Virus record (IMG/VR): IMGVR_UViG_3300023174_000167
Span: 1 to 63,938 of that record
Reading direction: 5' to 3' (one strand)
DNA from: a virus
Length of the DNA stretch: 63,938 nucleotides
Shown here: one piece after another, positions 12,907 through 19,394 of the stretch
Position numbering within the stretch: the first letter of the stretch is position 1
Layout: each line of letters opens with the position of its first letter
Program-made: the position numbers and the translations under genes
The notes under the pieces: model-generated
Database searches by the model: none
The model's input: only the letters and a program-made list of their open reading frames with translations
Told to the model about the DNA's origin: nothing

Positions 12907-13061
12907 TATTTAAACTCCTTTTTTAGTTTTTTTGCAACGATAGCATCTGGAGCGCAATACAATTTGCATTGGCAATTCTTTACTCCATTACGATTATTTA
13001 ACATTAAGTGGCGATTATATTGCTGAATATAACCTAAGTTATGAGTAAGCATATTAGTCAT
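12906..13061 (-). CDS. Small Cys-rich protein, paralogue of 13469-13615
   Basis: 51 residues: MTNMLTHNLGYIQQYNRHLM, then CQCKLYCAPDA and a lysine-rich tail. Nearly the same protein is encoded 0.5 kb away (13469-13615), a clear recent duplication. Cys pattern CxC-x3-C. Role unknown. Confidence 0.7.
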   Translation of the reverse strand: MTNMLTHNLGYIQQYNRHLMLNNRNGVKNCQCKLYCAPDAIVAKKLKKEFK

Positions 13062-13220
13062 TTATTTAACCTCTACTTCTAGGATAGTCCAACCGCTAGT
13101 AACGGCTGAGTCTAGCATATCATTTATTGCTAACTCACTTTTCATTGGAACTTTAGTAGTGATAGTCTCTACATTTCCGTAGCGACCAATTCTAGTCATT
13201 TTATATTTTAGTGAAAACAT
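13062..13220 (-). CDS. Small protein, paralogue of 14267-14452
   Basis: 52 residues from the ATG at 13220, after AGAAAGGAAAAC. Y-basic-G start, then SELAINDMLDSAVTSGWTILEVEVK; compare SEKAANDYLDEMVSKGWIVLEASIK in the plus-strand gene 14267-14452. Fold probably alpha/beta, function unknown. Heads the operon 13220-12548. Confidence 0.7.
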   Translation of the reverse strand: MFSLKYKMTRIGRYGNVETITTKVPMKSELAINDMLDSAVTSGWTILEVEVK

Positions 13221-13237
13221 TTTGTTTTCCTTTCTTT

Positions 13238-13350
13238 GTTGATAACCTTTATCAACTTTCCTTATACTAGAAAGTATAACAGGGGGGTACGACATCTTGA
13301 GGGGTATAAAACGGTCAATTCGGACATTTGGTACTGTGATCTAGCCCACA
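13238..13350 (-). promoter_or_regulatory. Control region of operon 13220-12548
   Basis: TGT-TATACT (-10 at 13273-13278), 10 bases, TGTCGT (13289-13294); second box TGTCCG at 13321-13326; CRP-like site TGTGATCTAGCCCACA at 13335-13350, centre about -76.5. The leader forms the hairpin GTTGATA/TATCAAC (13238-13256). TTATACT/AGTATAA repeats cover the -10. Confidence 0.65.
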
Positions 13351-13406
13351 TTTTTTAGAATAGGGGAATTAAGGCTCTGAGCAGGGCTTTTGTAGAGGGG
13401 GGTAAA

Positions 13407-13440
13407 TGTGATACGTATCATGTGGATAACCTGTGGATAA
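13407..13440. promoter_or_regulatory. Palindrome and two perfect DnaA boxes
   Basis: TGATACGTATCA (13409-13420) is a perfect palindrome, part of TGTGATACGTATCATG. It is followed by TGTGGATAA (13421-13429) and TGTGGATAA (13432-13440), each the complement of TTATCCACA. Candidate origin or DnaA-titration site. Confidence 0.6.
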
Positions 13441-13446
13441 ACCCGG

Positions 13447-13478
13447 AAAAAGTTAGTTGAAAGATCAACTACTTTTTT
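13447..13478. terminator. Bidirectional hairpin terminator at the end of 13469-13615
   Basis: AGTTGA/TCAACT stem (13455-13470) with an AAGA loop; T-rich runs lie on both sides (CTTTTTC on minus, ACTTTTTTATTTT on plus). The TAG of 13469-13615 is inside the stem. Confidence 0.6.
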
Positions 13479-13615
13479 ATTTTATCTATATATTTTGCAT
13501 CACTTGCACAATACAACTTGCATTGGCAATTAGTTAAACCGATACGGTTATTCCATAAGATATGGCGGTTATACTGTTGTATATAGCCTAAGTTATCAGT
13601 GAGTATGTTAGTCAT
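13469..13615 (-). CDS. Small Cys-rich protein, paralogue of 12906-13061
   Basis: 48 residues: MTNILTDNLGYIQQYNRH, then CQCKLYCASDA. Shares nearly all N-terminal and Cys-region residues with 12906-13061; only the tails differ. AAAGGA precedes the ATG. Second gene after the zinc ribbon 13631-13753. Confidence 0.7.
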   Translation of the reverse strand: MTNILTDNLGYIQQYNRHILWNNRIGLTNCQCKLYCASDAKYIDKIKK

Positions 13616-13630
13616 TTATTATCCTTTCTA

Positions 13631-13753
13631 TTACTTACACATTACGCAGATATCGCCTGCGATTAAACCTTGTTTGCAGATATCGCAAGGCTTGTAGCCC
13701 ATTAACTCTGCAAAGACTTTGCTTATTTCTTGTTCAAATATTCTGTTTGTCAT
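13631..13753 (-). CDS. Zinc-ribbon protein, paralogue of 14030-14152
   Basis: 40 residues: MTNRIFEQEISKVFAE, then CDIC and CVMCK at the very end. The plus-strand gene 14030-14152 encodes the same design (MTNRIYEQEVSPVFAE, CEKC, CVMCK). Two zinc ligand pairs. Heads the minus operon 13753-13469. Confidence 0.75.
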   Translation of the reverse strand: MTNRIFEQEISKVFAELMGYKPCDICKQGLIAGDICVMCK

Positions 13754-13771
13754 TTTATTAACCTTTCTAGT

Positions 13772-13869
13772 TTAAGGACTTTCCTTAACTTTCTAATACT
13801 GTAAGGATACATGACCAAGCCCCAAAAGTCAAGCCCAAACACGGCGTGTCTAGTGTGATTTACCCCACA
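13772..13869 (-). promoter_or_regulatory. Control region of operon 13753-13469
   Basis: TTGACT (13827-13832), 17 bases, TATCCT (13804-13809). CRP-like site TGTGATTTACCCCACA (13854-13869), centre about -64.5. Leader hairpin TTAAGGA/TCCTTAA at 13772-13788. GACACGCC box on minus at 13842-13850. Confidence 0.65.
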
Positions 13870-13958
13870 TGGCCCGGGTGCTCTCAGGAAACTCTCAGGA
13901 TAGATGTGGCAAGGATCACAAAAATAAATTCCGACACGCCCGAGAATAGGGGTCAAAA

Positions 13959-14011
13959 TGTCAGTGGGGGGTGTTATACTTTCCATATAGAAAGTTAGAG
14001 AAGGTCTCTAA
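13959..14011 (+). promoter_or_regulatory. TGTC-type promoter and leader hairpin of 14030-14152
   Basis: TGTCAG (13959-13964), exactly 10 bases, extended TGT-TATACT (-10 at 13975-13980). Leader hairpin TTAGAGA-AGG-TCTCTAA at 13995-14011. CGACACGCCC at 13932-13941. Confidence 0.6.
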
Positions 14012-14029
14012 ATAAGAAAGGGTCAAAAA

Positions 14030-14152
14030 ATGACTAACAGAATATACGAACAAGAAGTCTCTCCAGTATTTGCAGAGCATATGGGATATGTCTCATGTGA
14101 GAAGTGTGGGGGATACCCTATCGCTTCTAGCCCATGCGTTATGTGTAAGTGA
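14030..14152 (+). CDS. Zinc-ribbon protein, paralogue of 13631-13753
   Basis: 40 residues with CEKC and a terminal CVMCK; AGAAAGG lies 11 bases before the ATG. Its divergent twin on the minus strand differs mainly between the two Cys pairs. First gene of the plus-strand early module. Its stop codon lies within the CRP-like site that controls the genes behind it. Confidence 0.75.
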   Translation: MTNRIYEQEVSPVFAEHMGYVSCEKCGGYPIASSPCVMCK

Positions 14153-14213
14153 TCTAAATCACACACAGCCTACGGCGTGTCGCCTTGTATTTTAGCGGGG
14201 GATCTGCTAAGAT
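14148..14213 (+). promoter_or_regulatory. Control region of 14267-14891
   Basis: CRP-like site AGTGATCTAAATCACA (14148-14163) matches the GlxR consensus TGTGAnnTAnnTCACA at all but the first base; centre about -64.5. TTGTAT (14185-14190), 17 bases, TGC-TAAGAT (14208-14213). CGACACGCCG on minus at 14173-14182. Confidence 0.7.
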
Positions 14214-14266
14214 TACATCTATAAAATTAAATAAGAATTAAAACTACTAAAGAAAGGTGGTCTAAA

Positions 14267-14452
14267 ATGACTACACTAAATAAAACACAATATCAACTAA
14301 CTTGGGCAGGAGAAATGCCTAAGTATAACTACACTTCAGGATCTTTCCTAGGTGGTCTATTCAATTCCGAAAAGGCTGCTAACGATTACCTTGACGAAAT
14401 GGTTTCTAAAGGTTGGATAGTGCTAGAGGCTAGCATTAAGGAGATTAACTAA
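14267..14452 (+). CDS. Small protein, paralogue of 13062-13220
   Basis: 61 residues: LNKTQYQLTWAGEMPK, a Gly/Ser loop, then FNSEKAANDYLDEMVSKGWIVLEASIKE. Strong AAAGGTGG upstream. The C-terminal helix-strand part is shared with 13062-13220. Function unknown. Confidence 0.75.
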   Translation: MTTLNKTQYQLTWAGEMPKYNYTSGSFLGGLFNSEKAANDYLDEMVSKGWIVLEASIKEIN

Positions 14453-14453
14453 G

Positions 14454-14570
14454 ATGATACACCATGAACTTTTTCTATGCGATAACTGCGATACTCTCGC
14501 CATGATAACCTATACAGGTACAACAATTACAGTTAACCAATGTCTATGCGTTTCTAAGGAGAATAACTAA
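14454..14570 (+). CDS. Zinc-binding microprotein
   Basis: 38 residues: CDNC at 9-12 and CLC at 30-32. AAGGAG lies in the end of the previous gene, one base before this ATG's junction. A further member of the tiny Cys-rich set. Confidence 0.65.
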   Translation: MIHHELFLCDNCDTLAMITYTGTTITVNQCLCVSKENN

Positions 14571-14714
14571 ATGACGATACACTACTCAATCTGGCAAGGC
14601 TCATCGCTAATAGGTGTTCGCACCGCTACTAGTGTTAAAGAAATACTAGACACTATGAAAGAACTAAAGCAACTTGGTATGTTCACACACAACATCTTTA
14701 AAATTGAGGGGTAA
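14571..14714 (+). CDS. Small hypothetical protein
   Basis: 47 residues: MTIHYSIWQGSSLIGVRTATSVKEILDTMKELKQLG. Strand-helix pattern; AAGGAG lies 10 bases before the ATG, which abuts the previous stop. Not recognised. Confidence 0.65.
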   Translation: MTIHYSIWQGSSLIGVRTATSVKEILDTMKELKQLGMFTHNIFKIEG

Positions 14715-14717
14715 CAA

Positions 14718-14891
14718 ATGAAAGTAACACTAACATCTATGCAAGGTAACACAAAAGACATTAACCTCATGAGCAAGAAAGAGGTTTATGATTTCATTAA
14801 GTTGTATAAATTAACATTACTAAAAAACCAGAGAGTTAAGATTACTTGTGATCTGCTTGGCATTGACGGATACTTGCAGGGTGTCTCCTAG
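14718..14891 (+). CDS. Small beta protein, paralogue of 11776-11958
   Basis: 57 residues; GAGGGG precedes the ATG. MQGNTKDINLMSKKEVYDFIKLY and VKITCDLLGIDGYLQG align with 11776-11958 throughout. Last gene of the plus-strand early module; the stop codon is in the stem-loop boundary that follows. Confidence 0.75.
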   Translation: MKVTLTSMQGNTKDINLMSKKEVYDFIKLYKLTLLKNQRVKITCDLLGIDGYLQGVS

Positions 14892-14901
14892 AAATAGGAG
14901 A
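14884..14901 (+). terminator. GAAA-tetraloop hairpin ending the plus module
   Basis: TCTCCTA-GAAA-TAGGAGA, a seven-pair stem with a stable loop directly on the stop of 14718-14891. No immediate U-run; a T-rich stretch begins 24 bases later. Confidence 0.5.
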
Positions 14902-15020
14902 TCCCCCTAGATACGTGCACACTATTTTTTATGGTTATTTTATTTTAAATCACGTATCATACATCTGATAAAAATATTCAGATTTTGTGAAAAGTGAATT
15001 TTTATAATTTTTCAGATTTG

Positions 15021-15029
15021 TGCTATACT
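15021..15029 (+). promoter_or_regulatory. Extended -10 promoter of 15046-15780
   Basis: TGC-TATACT, followed by a short leader with AAAGGGG. No clear -35. Confidence 0.55.
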
Positions 15030-15045
15030 GAATTAAAGGGGTATC

Positions 15046-15780
15046 ATGATAAATCAAGGTAAAAATGTTCCAGATAACACAATAGCTGTATTCTGTGAAA
15101 ACCAAAACATTGATAAAGACAGACTATCCAACATAGTCTTAAAACCTAAAAAACAAAGAGCATGGTTTACCCCACACTTCTATAACTGCCTTCCACTAAC
15201 AATTGGCAACCAATATGGTTTTATAATAAAAAGCGAATTTACATTTTCTGCAATTTGGAACGGTGGAGACAATCCTGAAGATACTGTATTTAAATTTGAT
15301 CAAGATGTCTCTGATTTCTATCCAAGAGTAGATAGTCATTTTGGCAAGGGAATAATAACAATAAACCCACCATACATATTCAGAACTCCTCCTGGGGTTA
15401 ACCTTATGACCATAAATCCACCTAATGTAGTTTTACCTAATATAACAGTAATGACAGGTGTTGTAGAGTCTGATCACCTAAGACGTAATTTTACCTTTAA
15501 CCTAAAGATACAGCAACCAAATATAGAAATAGTTTTTCCAGCAGGCATACCAATTGCAGCCTTTATACCTATTCCTAAGAACTTTGGGGATGGTTTTAAT
15601 ATGGTTTGGGCAGATGAAATTTTTGATGAAGAAACGGTACTTGAAGAATTACAAGCAAGTATAGATCATGATATTTATAGAGAACACATAGAGCCAACCC
15701 TACCAAATAACATAGGAAGACTTTACTTTAAAGGTTTAGACGTATATGGAAACAAACTTCCAGATCATCAAAAACCATAA
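15046..15780 (+). CDS. DUF6065-like protein
   Basis: 244 residues. WFTPHFYNCLPLTIGNQYGF, FSAIWNGGD, HFGKGIITINPPYIFRTPPGVNLMTINPPN, GVVESDHLRRNFTFNL and IVFPAGIPIAAFIPIPK follow the order I know from DUF6065, a family of unknown function. The gene at 37989-38675 shows a related pattern. Convergent with 15782-16534, one base apart. Expressed from an extended -10 promoter. Confidence 0.75.
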   Translation: MINQGKNVPDNTIAVFCENQNIDKDRLSNIVLKPKKQRAWFTPHFYNCLPLTIGNQYGFIIKSEFTFSAIWNGGDNPEDTVFKFDQDVSDFYPRVDSHFGKGIITINPPYIFRTPPGVNLMTINPPNVVLPNITVMTGVVESDHLRRNFTFNLKIQQPNIEIVFPAGIPIAAFIPIPKNFGDGFNMVWADEIFDEETVLEELQASIDHDIYREHIEPTLPNNIGRLYFKGLDVYGNKLPDHQKP

Positions 15781-15781
15781 A

Positions 15782-16534
15782 CTACATATTAAGATATTCT
15801 TCTTCGTATACGTTTTTATTAATTTCGTGTAAAACCTTTTCACGTAATCCAACAGACTTAAATCGTTCATATCTAGATTTTAAGGTTTTGCTAAGTTTAA
15901 AGATATCCGAAGTGGCCATACTTGCATGAGAGTATTTTGTCAATAGCTCTGTTTGTCTATATCTTTTTACTATGATTGGTCTATCTGTCTTAAACTCAGC
16001 ATAGAATAGTGGCTCACCTTCAACAAAGTTTATCTTTCCTTTATCTGACCATGCTTGAATCTCAAAACTATACGGTCTATACCAAGATCCTATGTTAAAA
16101 TTTCCAGGAATAGTGGAACAAGACTCCATATATTTTACTTTATGAAAAAATGGGGAAGTAAAAGAAACTTCTAAACTCTCATCAGCAAAGAAACTATATC
16201 CTAATCCAAGCTTAAAGTTTGGTCCAATAGTAAGCATACGATCTCTGGCGTTATACATCATAATTCCATCACTGTCTTTTAATATTAACTCTTTATTATC
16301 ACCAGAATAGTCATAAGAATATTCAAAACTCATAGGGCAATTAAACACTAAGGTTTTTCTAAATTTTGATAAAGAGGCAGGGCATTGAAAGAGATGATTC
16401 TTACTTTCTTTATCTTTATATTGAAAATAATCGCTAAACAAAGTAGTTGGTTTTGGGTATAAAAAAGACCAGTCTGGAGCAGAGTGATCATCTATATAAG
16501 GAGACCAATATACTGTTATAGGATTTTTATTCAT
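15782..16534 (-). CDS. Hypothetical protein of a cyanophage-like family
   Basis: 250 residues: ITVYWSPY, DWSFLYPKPTTLFSDY, FQCPASLSKFRKTLVFNCPMS, then YSFFADESLEVSFTSPFF, SWYRPYSFEIQAW and IVKRYRQTELL. I recall proteins with YW.P / DW..LY.EP / CPA from marine phages, of unknown role. Possibly related to the DUF6065-like neighbours by fold. Last gene of the operon 17325-15782. Confidence 0.6.
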   Translation of the reverse strand: MNKNPITVYWSPYIDDHSAPDWSFLYPKPTTLFSDYFQYKDKESKNHLFQCPASLSKFRKTLVFNCPMSFEYSYDYSGDNKELILKDSDGIMMYNARDRMLTIGPNFKLGLGYSFFADESLEVSFTSPFFHKVKYMESCSTIPGNFNIGSWYRPYSFEIQAWSDKGKINFVEGEPLFYAEFKTDRPIIVKRYRQTELLTKYSHASMATSDIFKLSKTLKSRYERFKSVGLREKVLHEINKNVYEEEYLNM

Positions 16535-16537
16535 GTT

Positions 16538-16732
16538 TCACCATTTCTGTATCGGACATCTAGCATGTTCTAATTCGGTTTTAAGCTTCATAAAGCAACT
16601 ACATTTCTTACAGCGTTTTGTTTTAGAAAAGAACTCACAACCTTGACATATTTTCAAACGGTATTGAGCCAATTCCTCACTGGCTCTGGGCGAAGAAGGA
16701 TTAAGCCAATCACCAATAGTTACATCCTTCAT
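16538..16732 (-). CDS. Zinc-binding small protein
   Basis: 64 residues; ICQGC, CKKCSCFMKLKTEL and a terminal CPIQKW form a rubredoxin-like set of five to six Cys. SASRASEEL-type helix before it. ATGA overlap with 16729-17325. Small phage proteins with this CxxC..CxxCxCFM..K..CP.KW pattern are widespread; role unknown. Confidence 0.7.
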   Translation of the reverse strand: MKDVTIGDWLNPSSPRASEELAQYRLKICQGCEFFSKTKRCKKCSCFMKLKTELEHARCPIQKW

Positions 16733-17325
16733 ACAATCAACTTCTCTGGATCGCCAATAATAGCGGTATCCACAGTAGTCCAGAGTTGATATGACATTGA
16801 CGGACTTATCTTTGCATGAAAACCAGGTTTGTCAATCACGTATTTAAATCCACCCTTCTTAGACTCTTTTACACCCCATGTTCCATTATAGTCCAATTTG
16901 GAGGCTTCAAAGACAAATAAGTAGTAGGTCTTAGGATCAACCTTTTCTGGGATGCTAGACCAGTCTTCTGAGGCTTTTGCAAGGCATATGTAGAAATCTG
17001 CATGAGTATCTCCTATTGCTTCTACCATAGCTTCTATTGTGTCGTGCTTGCCTAATCTACTCCCCGAAAATTTTAGGGTTTTCTTTTTTGGATCATAAAT
17101 ACCCGATTTAATTGAGAATGAGTATCCTTCTTCCAGCGACAAGTCTTTTGATACCGTATGTGAGCGATTTGGCTTCCAGTCATTGGGATAACCATTTTCC
17201 TGCAAGGCTTCGGCTATAAGTTCTTCCAAAAATTCAGAAATCGCAGGTAGACGGTATATCATATGATGAAGCCGTAGCTTGCTCAAAAGAAAAAGCCTGA
17301 GCGTGTCTTTGATCTTTTCTACCAT
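16729..17325 (-). CDS. Hypothetical protein, possibly endonuclease-like, leaderless
   Basis: 198 residues. SFSIKSGIYDPKKKTLKFSGSRL (about residues 71-93) resembles the core SxKSG...SGSR of some type II restriction-enzyme-like proteins, with conserved aromatic YYLFVFEAS later and HAKISPSMSYQLWTT at the end. Acidic partners for a PD-(D/E)xK site are not certain. A consensus promoter lies so close (6 bases) that the mRNA should be leaderless. Confidence 0.5.
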   Translation of the reverse strand: MVEKIKDTLRLFLLSKLRLHHMIYRLPAISEFLEELIAEALQENGYPNDWKPNRSHTVSKDLSLEEGYSFSIKSGIYDPKKKTLKFSGSRLGKHDTIEAMVEAIGDTHADFYICLAKASEDWSSIPEKVDPKTYYLFVFEASKLDYNGTWGVKESKKGGFKYVIDKPGFHAKISPSMSYQLWTTVDTAIIGDPEKLIV

Positions 17326-17331
17326 ACATCA

Positions 17332-17360
17332 ATTCTAGCGCATCAGGCTAAATCTGTCAA
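17332..17360 (-). promoter_or_regulatory. Consensus promoter of operon 17325-15782
   Basis: TTGACA (17355-17360), 17 bases, TAGAAT (17332-17337), then 6 bases to the ATG. The strongest -35 in the window. Confidence 0.7.
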
Positions 17361-17374
17361 ACTATAACGTTTTG

Positions 17375-17611
17375 TTATTCAGATATTGCTGCTTCAACTA
17401 CAGGTTCTTCTTTAGGAATTTCAACATATAAACCAACAAAGAATACTGCAAGGGTTTGTGCTTCCTTTTCAATTCTTCGTCTATTTAATGTTACAGTTGC
17501 TTCAACTTCATCAGCAGGTAACTTTTGTGCCATTGCATTTTCTGCAATATTTTTTAGCATCTGTACTTTAATTTTTTCCAGAATTGTATCTGTATCTACT
17601 TCAAATTTCAT
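17375..17611 (-). CDS. Small hypothetical protein
   Basis: 78 residues from the ATG at 17611, after AAAGGTGG; the longer frame upstream runs into the promoter. MKFEVDTDTILEKIKVQMLKNIAENAMAQ then NRRRIEKEAQTLAVFFVGLYVEI. Helical, acidic ends. Family not recognised. Confidence 0.7.
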   Translation of the reverse strand: MKFEVDTDTILEKIKVQMLKNIAENAMAQKLPADEVEATVTLNRRRIEKEAQTLAVFFVGLYVEIPKEEPVVEAAISE

Positions 17612-17650
17612 ATTTCCACCTTTGATTGTTTTCCCATTTGGGTATACTTC

Positions 17651-17672
17651 ATTATACACCAATACCCCGACA
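17651..17672 (-). promoter_or_regulatory. TGTC-type promoter of 17375-17611
   Basis: TGTCGG (17667-17672), exactly 10 bases, TATAAT (17651-17656). Confidence 0.55.
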
Positions 17673-17785
17673 TAGGGCTTCGTAAGAAGCATGGTTTGTC
17701 GTTATGTGGTTTGATAGCCTCTATTTCGGCGGACTTTTAGGCGGCGACTTATATCGGGCGAACTTTAATTATTTAAGTAGAATGA

Positions 17786-17794
17786 TGATATAAT
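17786..17794 (+). promoter_or_regulatory. Late extended -10 promoter
   Basis: TGA-TATAAT; ATG at 17801 follows after 6 bases (leaderless). Confidence 0.65.
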
Positions 17795-17800
17795 CTAAGC

Positions 17801-18082
17801 ATGACTCAACATTCCCTTACCACGCTTAGCAGTTCTTCTGCTACCCGCTTGACTCCAATCGGACTTCACAGCGGATTAGATATTACTATTCAAAATACTG
17901 ATGGATCTGCTTATGTTTATATTGGTGGAGAAGGAGTTACTACCACTAATTATGGATACCGACTTGCCCCAGGTGCTGCTTGGTCAATTGAGCTTTCAGG
18001 GCATGATGCACTTTATGCTATTACAGACACTAATGGATCAAAAGTAGCAGTTCTCAAGACAAGCCTAGAGTCAGGAAACTAA
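17801..18082 (+). CDS. Virion-associated beta protein, leaderless
   Basis: 93 residues, Ser/Thr-rich and beta in character: GLDITIQNTDGSAYVYIGGEGVTTTNYGYRLAPGAAWSIEL. Resembles small structural proteins placed before fibres in other phages. No charged catalytic residues. First gene of the adhesin region and paired with the collagen-like gene two bases on. Confidence 0.65.
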   Translation: MTQHSLTTLSSSSATRLTPIGLHSGLDITIQNTDGSAYVYIGGEGVTTTNYGYRLAPGAAWSIELSGHDALYAITDTNGSKVAVLKTSLESGN

Positions 18083-18084
18083 TA

Positions 18085-19368
18085 ATGGCACGGTTTACTA
18101 CCGCAGGTGGAGAAGGTTCTGGAGCACCTGGACCACAGGGACCAGCAGGATCTAATGGTGCAAACGGAGCGGATGCTCTTTGGAATTATACTGGAGAATA
18201 CAACGGTGGTTCATCATATGCCGTTGGAGATCTTGCAACATACGATGGACAACTTTGGTACCGTGCTAATGCAAACGGTGGAAATGTTGGAGATACACCA
18301 TCACAAGGATTTATTTGGAATTTGATTGCAGCAAAAGGTGCAGATGGTGCACAGGGAGATCCTGGAACACAAGGTTCTCCAGGACTTGTTTATTTAGGTG
18401 ATTTTATTGCAGGTAATGGATATGTTTCAAACCTTGCTGTTGTAAAAGGAAGCGATAACAATCTTTACATTGCAACATCAAGTGGTGGATTAGGAGATCC
18501 AGTTGGAAATAGTGCAGAGTGGAGCATATTCCTTCCAAAGGGTGTTGATGGAGAAGATGCAGTTCTTCCACAGGATTTAGGAACAACAGACAGCCCAACA
18601 TTTAGCAAGATTACACTTACAAGTAACGGGGCAATAGATAACATCACAATTGGTGATGATGTACTTATTGGTGATGGAAATATTGCAAACCACTTAGTAA
18701 TTGTTGGAAATCAAGATTCAACACAAGGTGGAATTGTTCTTGGTGACAATAAAACTGAACAAGTTTCATCAGATGGATCAAATCTTTCTTTAGATGCAAA
18801 CAATGACATTATTCTTAATCCAGGAAGCACATATGCCTATATTGGTACACCAACTATCGGTGGAGAAACAAGAATTGCTACTTGGGACTATGTGACAACA
18901 TCTGTTGGAACTGGTAGCAATGGAGAAGTCACAAGATGGACTCCAAACTTTACAGCAACTGGTTTAACATTTACTGGATCAGGTGCTACACATCCAACAT
19001 ATAATTCACATTATGTTAAGAATGGTCGTATGGTAAGTTTCTGGATTGCAATTGATCTTGCTACCGTTACAAATTTTGGTACTGGACAATATAAAACAGA
19101 ACTTCCATTTTCTCCACTAACTGGAACAATGAATCACTTCCAAGCATGGGCAAATGTTGATCCAGCAATTAATCCAGATATCGCAGGACACGTTGTTTTG
19201 CAAGCAGATCATTTAGCAGATACAGATGTTCTTGATTTACATTACTTAAAGCAAGCAGGTGGAGCAAATTCTCCATTAATGGAAGCACTTTTTGTTCAGG
19301 GTACTCCAGCAACTTTAACTACATCAAGCAAGATTTATATCAACGGTACTTACATAACTGCTGAGTAG
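18085..19368 (+). CDS. Collagen-like tail fibre
   Basis: 427 residues. Gly-X-Y stretches at about residues 8-31 (APGPQGPAGSNGANG) and 93-112 (GADGAQGDPGTQGSPG) flank YAVGDLATYDGQLWYRANANG, a carbohydrate-binding-module-like Trp/Tyr segment (CBM5/12 type). A beta-rich body with a jelly-roll-like end follows. Probably a trimeric receptor-binding fibre. AGGAAA precedes the ATG. Confidence 0.8.
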   Translation: MARFTTAGGEGSGAPGPQGPAGSNGANGADALWNYTGEYNGGSSYAVGDLATYDGQLWYRANANGGNVGDTPSQGFIWNLIAAKGADGAQGDPGTQGSPGLVYLGDFIAGNGYVSNLAVVKGSDNNLYIATSSGGLGDPVGNSAEWSIFLPKGVDGEDAVLPQDLGTTDSPTFSKITLTSNGAIDNITIGDDVLIGDGNIANHLVIVGNQDSTQGGIVLGDNKTEQVSSDGSNLSLDANNDIILNPGSTYAYIGTPTIGGETRIATWDYVTTSVGTGSNGEVTRWTPNFTATGLTFTGSGATHPTYNSHYVKNGRMVSFWIAIDLATVTNFGTGQYKTELPFSPLTGTMNHFQAWANVDPAINPDIAGHVVLQADHLADTDVLDLHYLKQAGGANSPLMEALFVQGTPATLTTSSKIYINGTYITAE

Positions 19369-19378
19369 TCTCAAATAA

Positions 19379-19387
19379 TGGTATAAT
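19379..19387 (+). promoter_or_regulatory. Late extended -10 promoter
   Basis: TGG-TATAAT; ATG at 19395 follows after 7 bases (leaderless). Confidence 0.65.
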
Positions 19388-19394
19388 AAATCTT

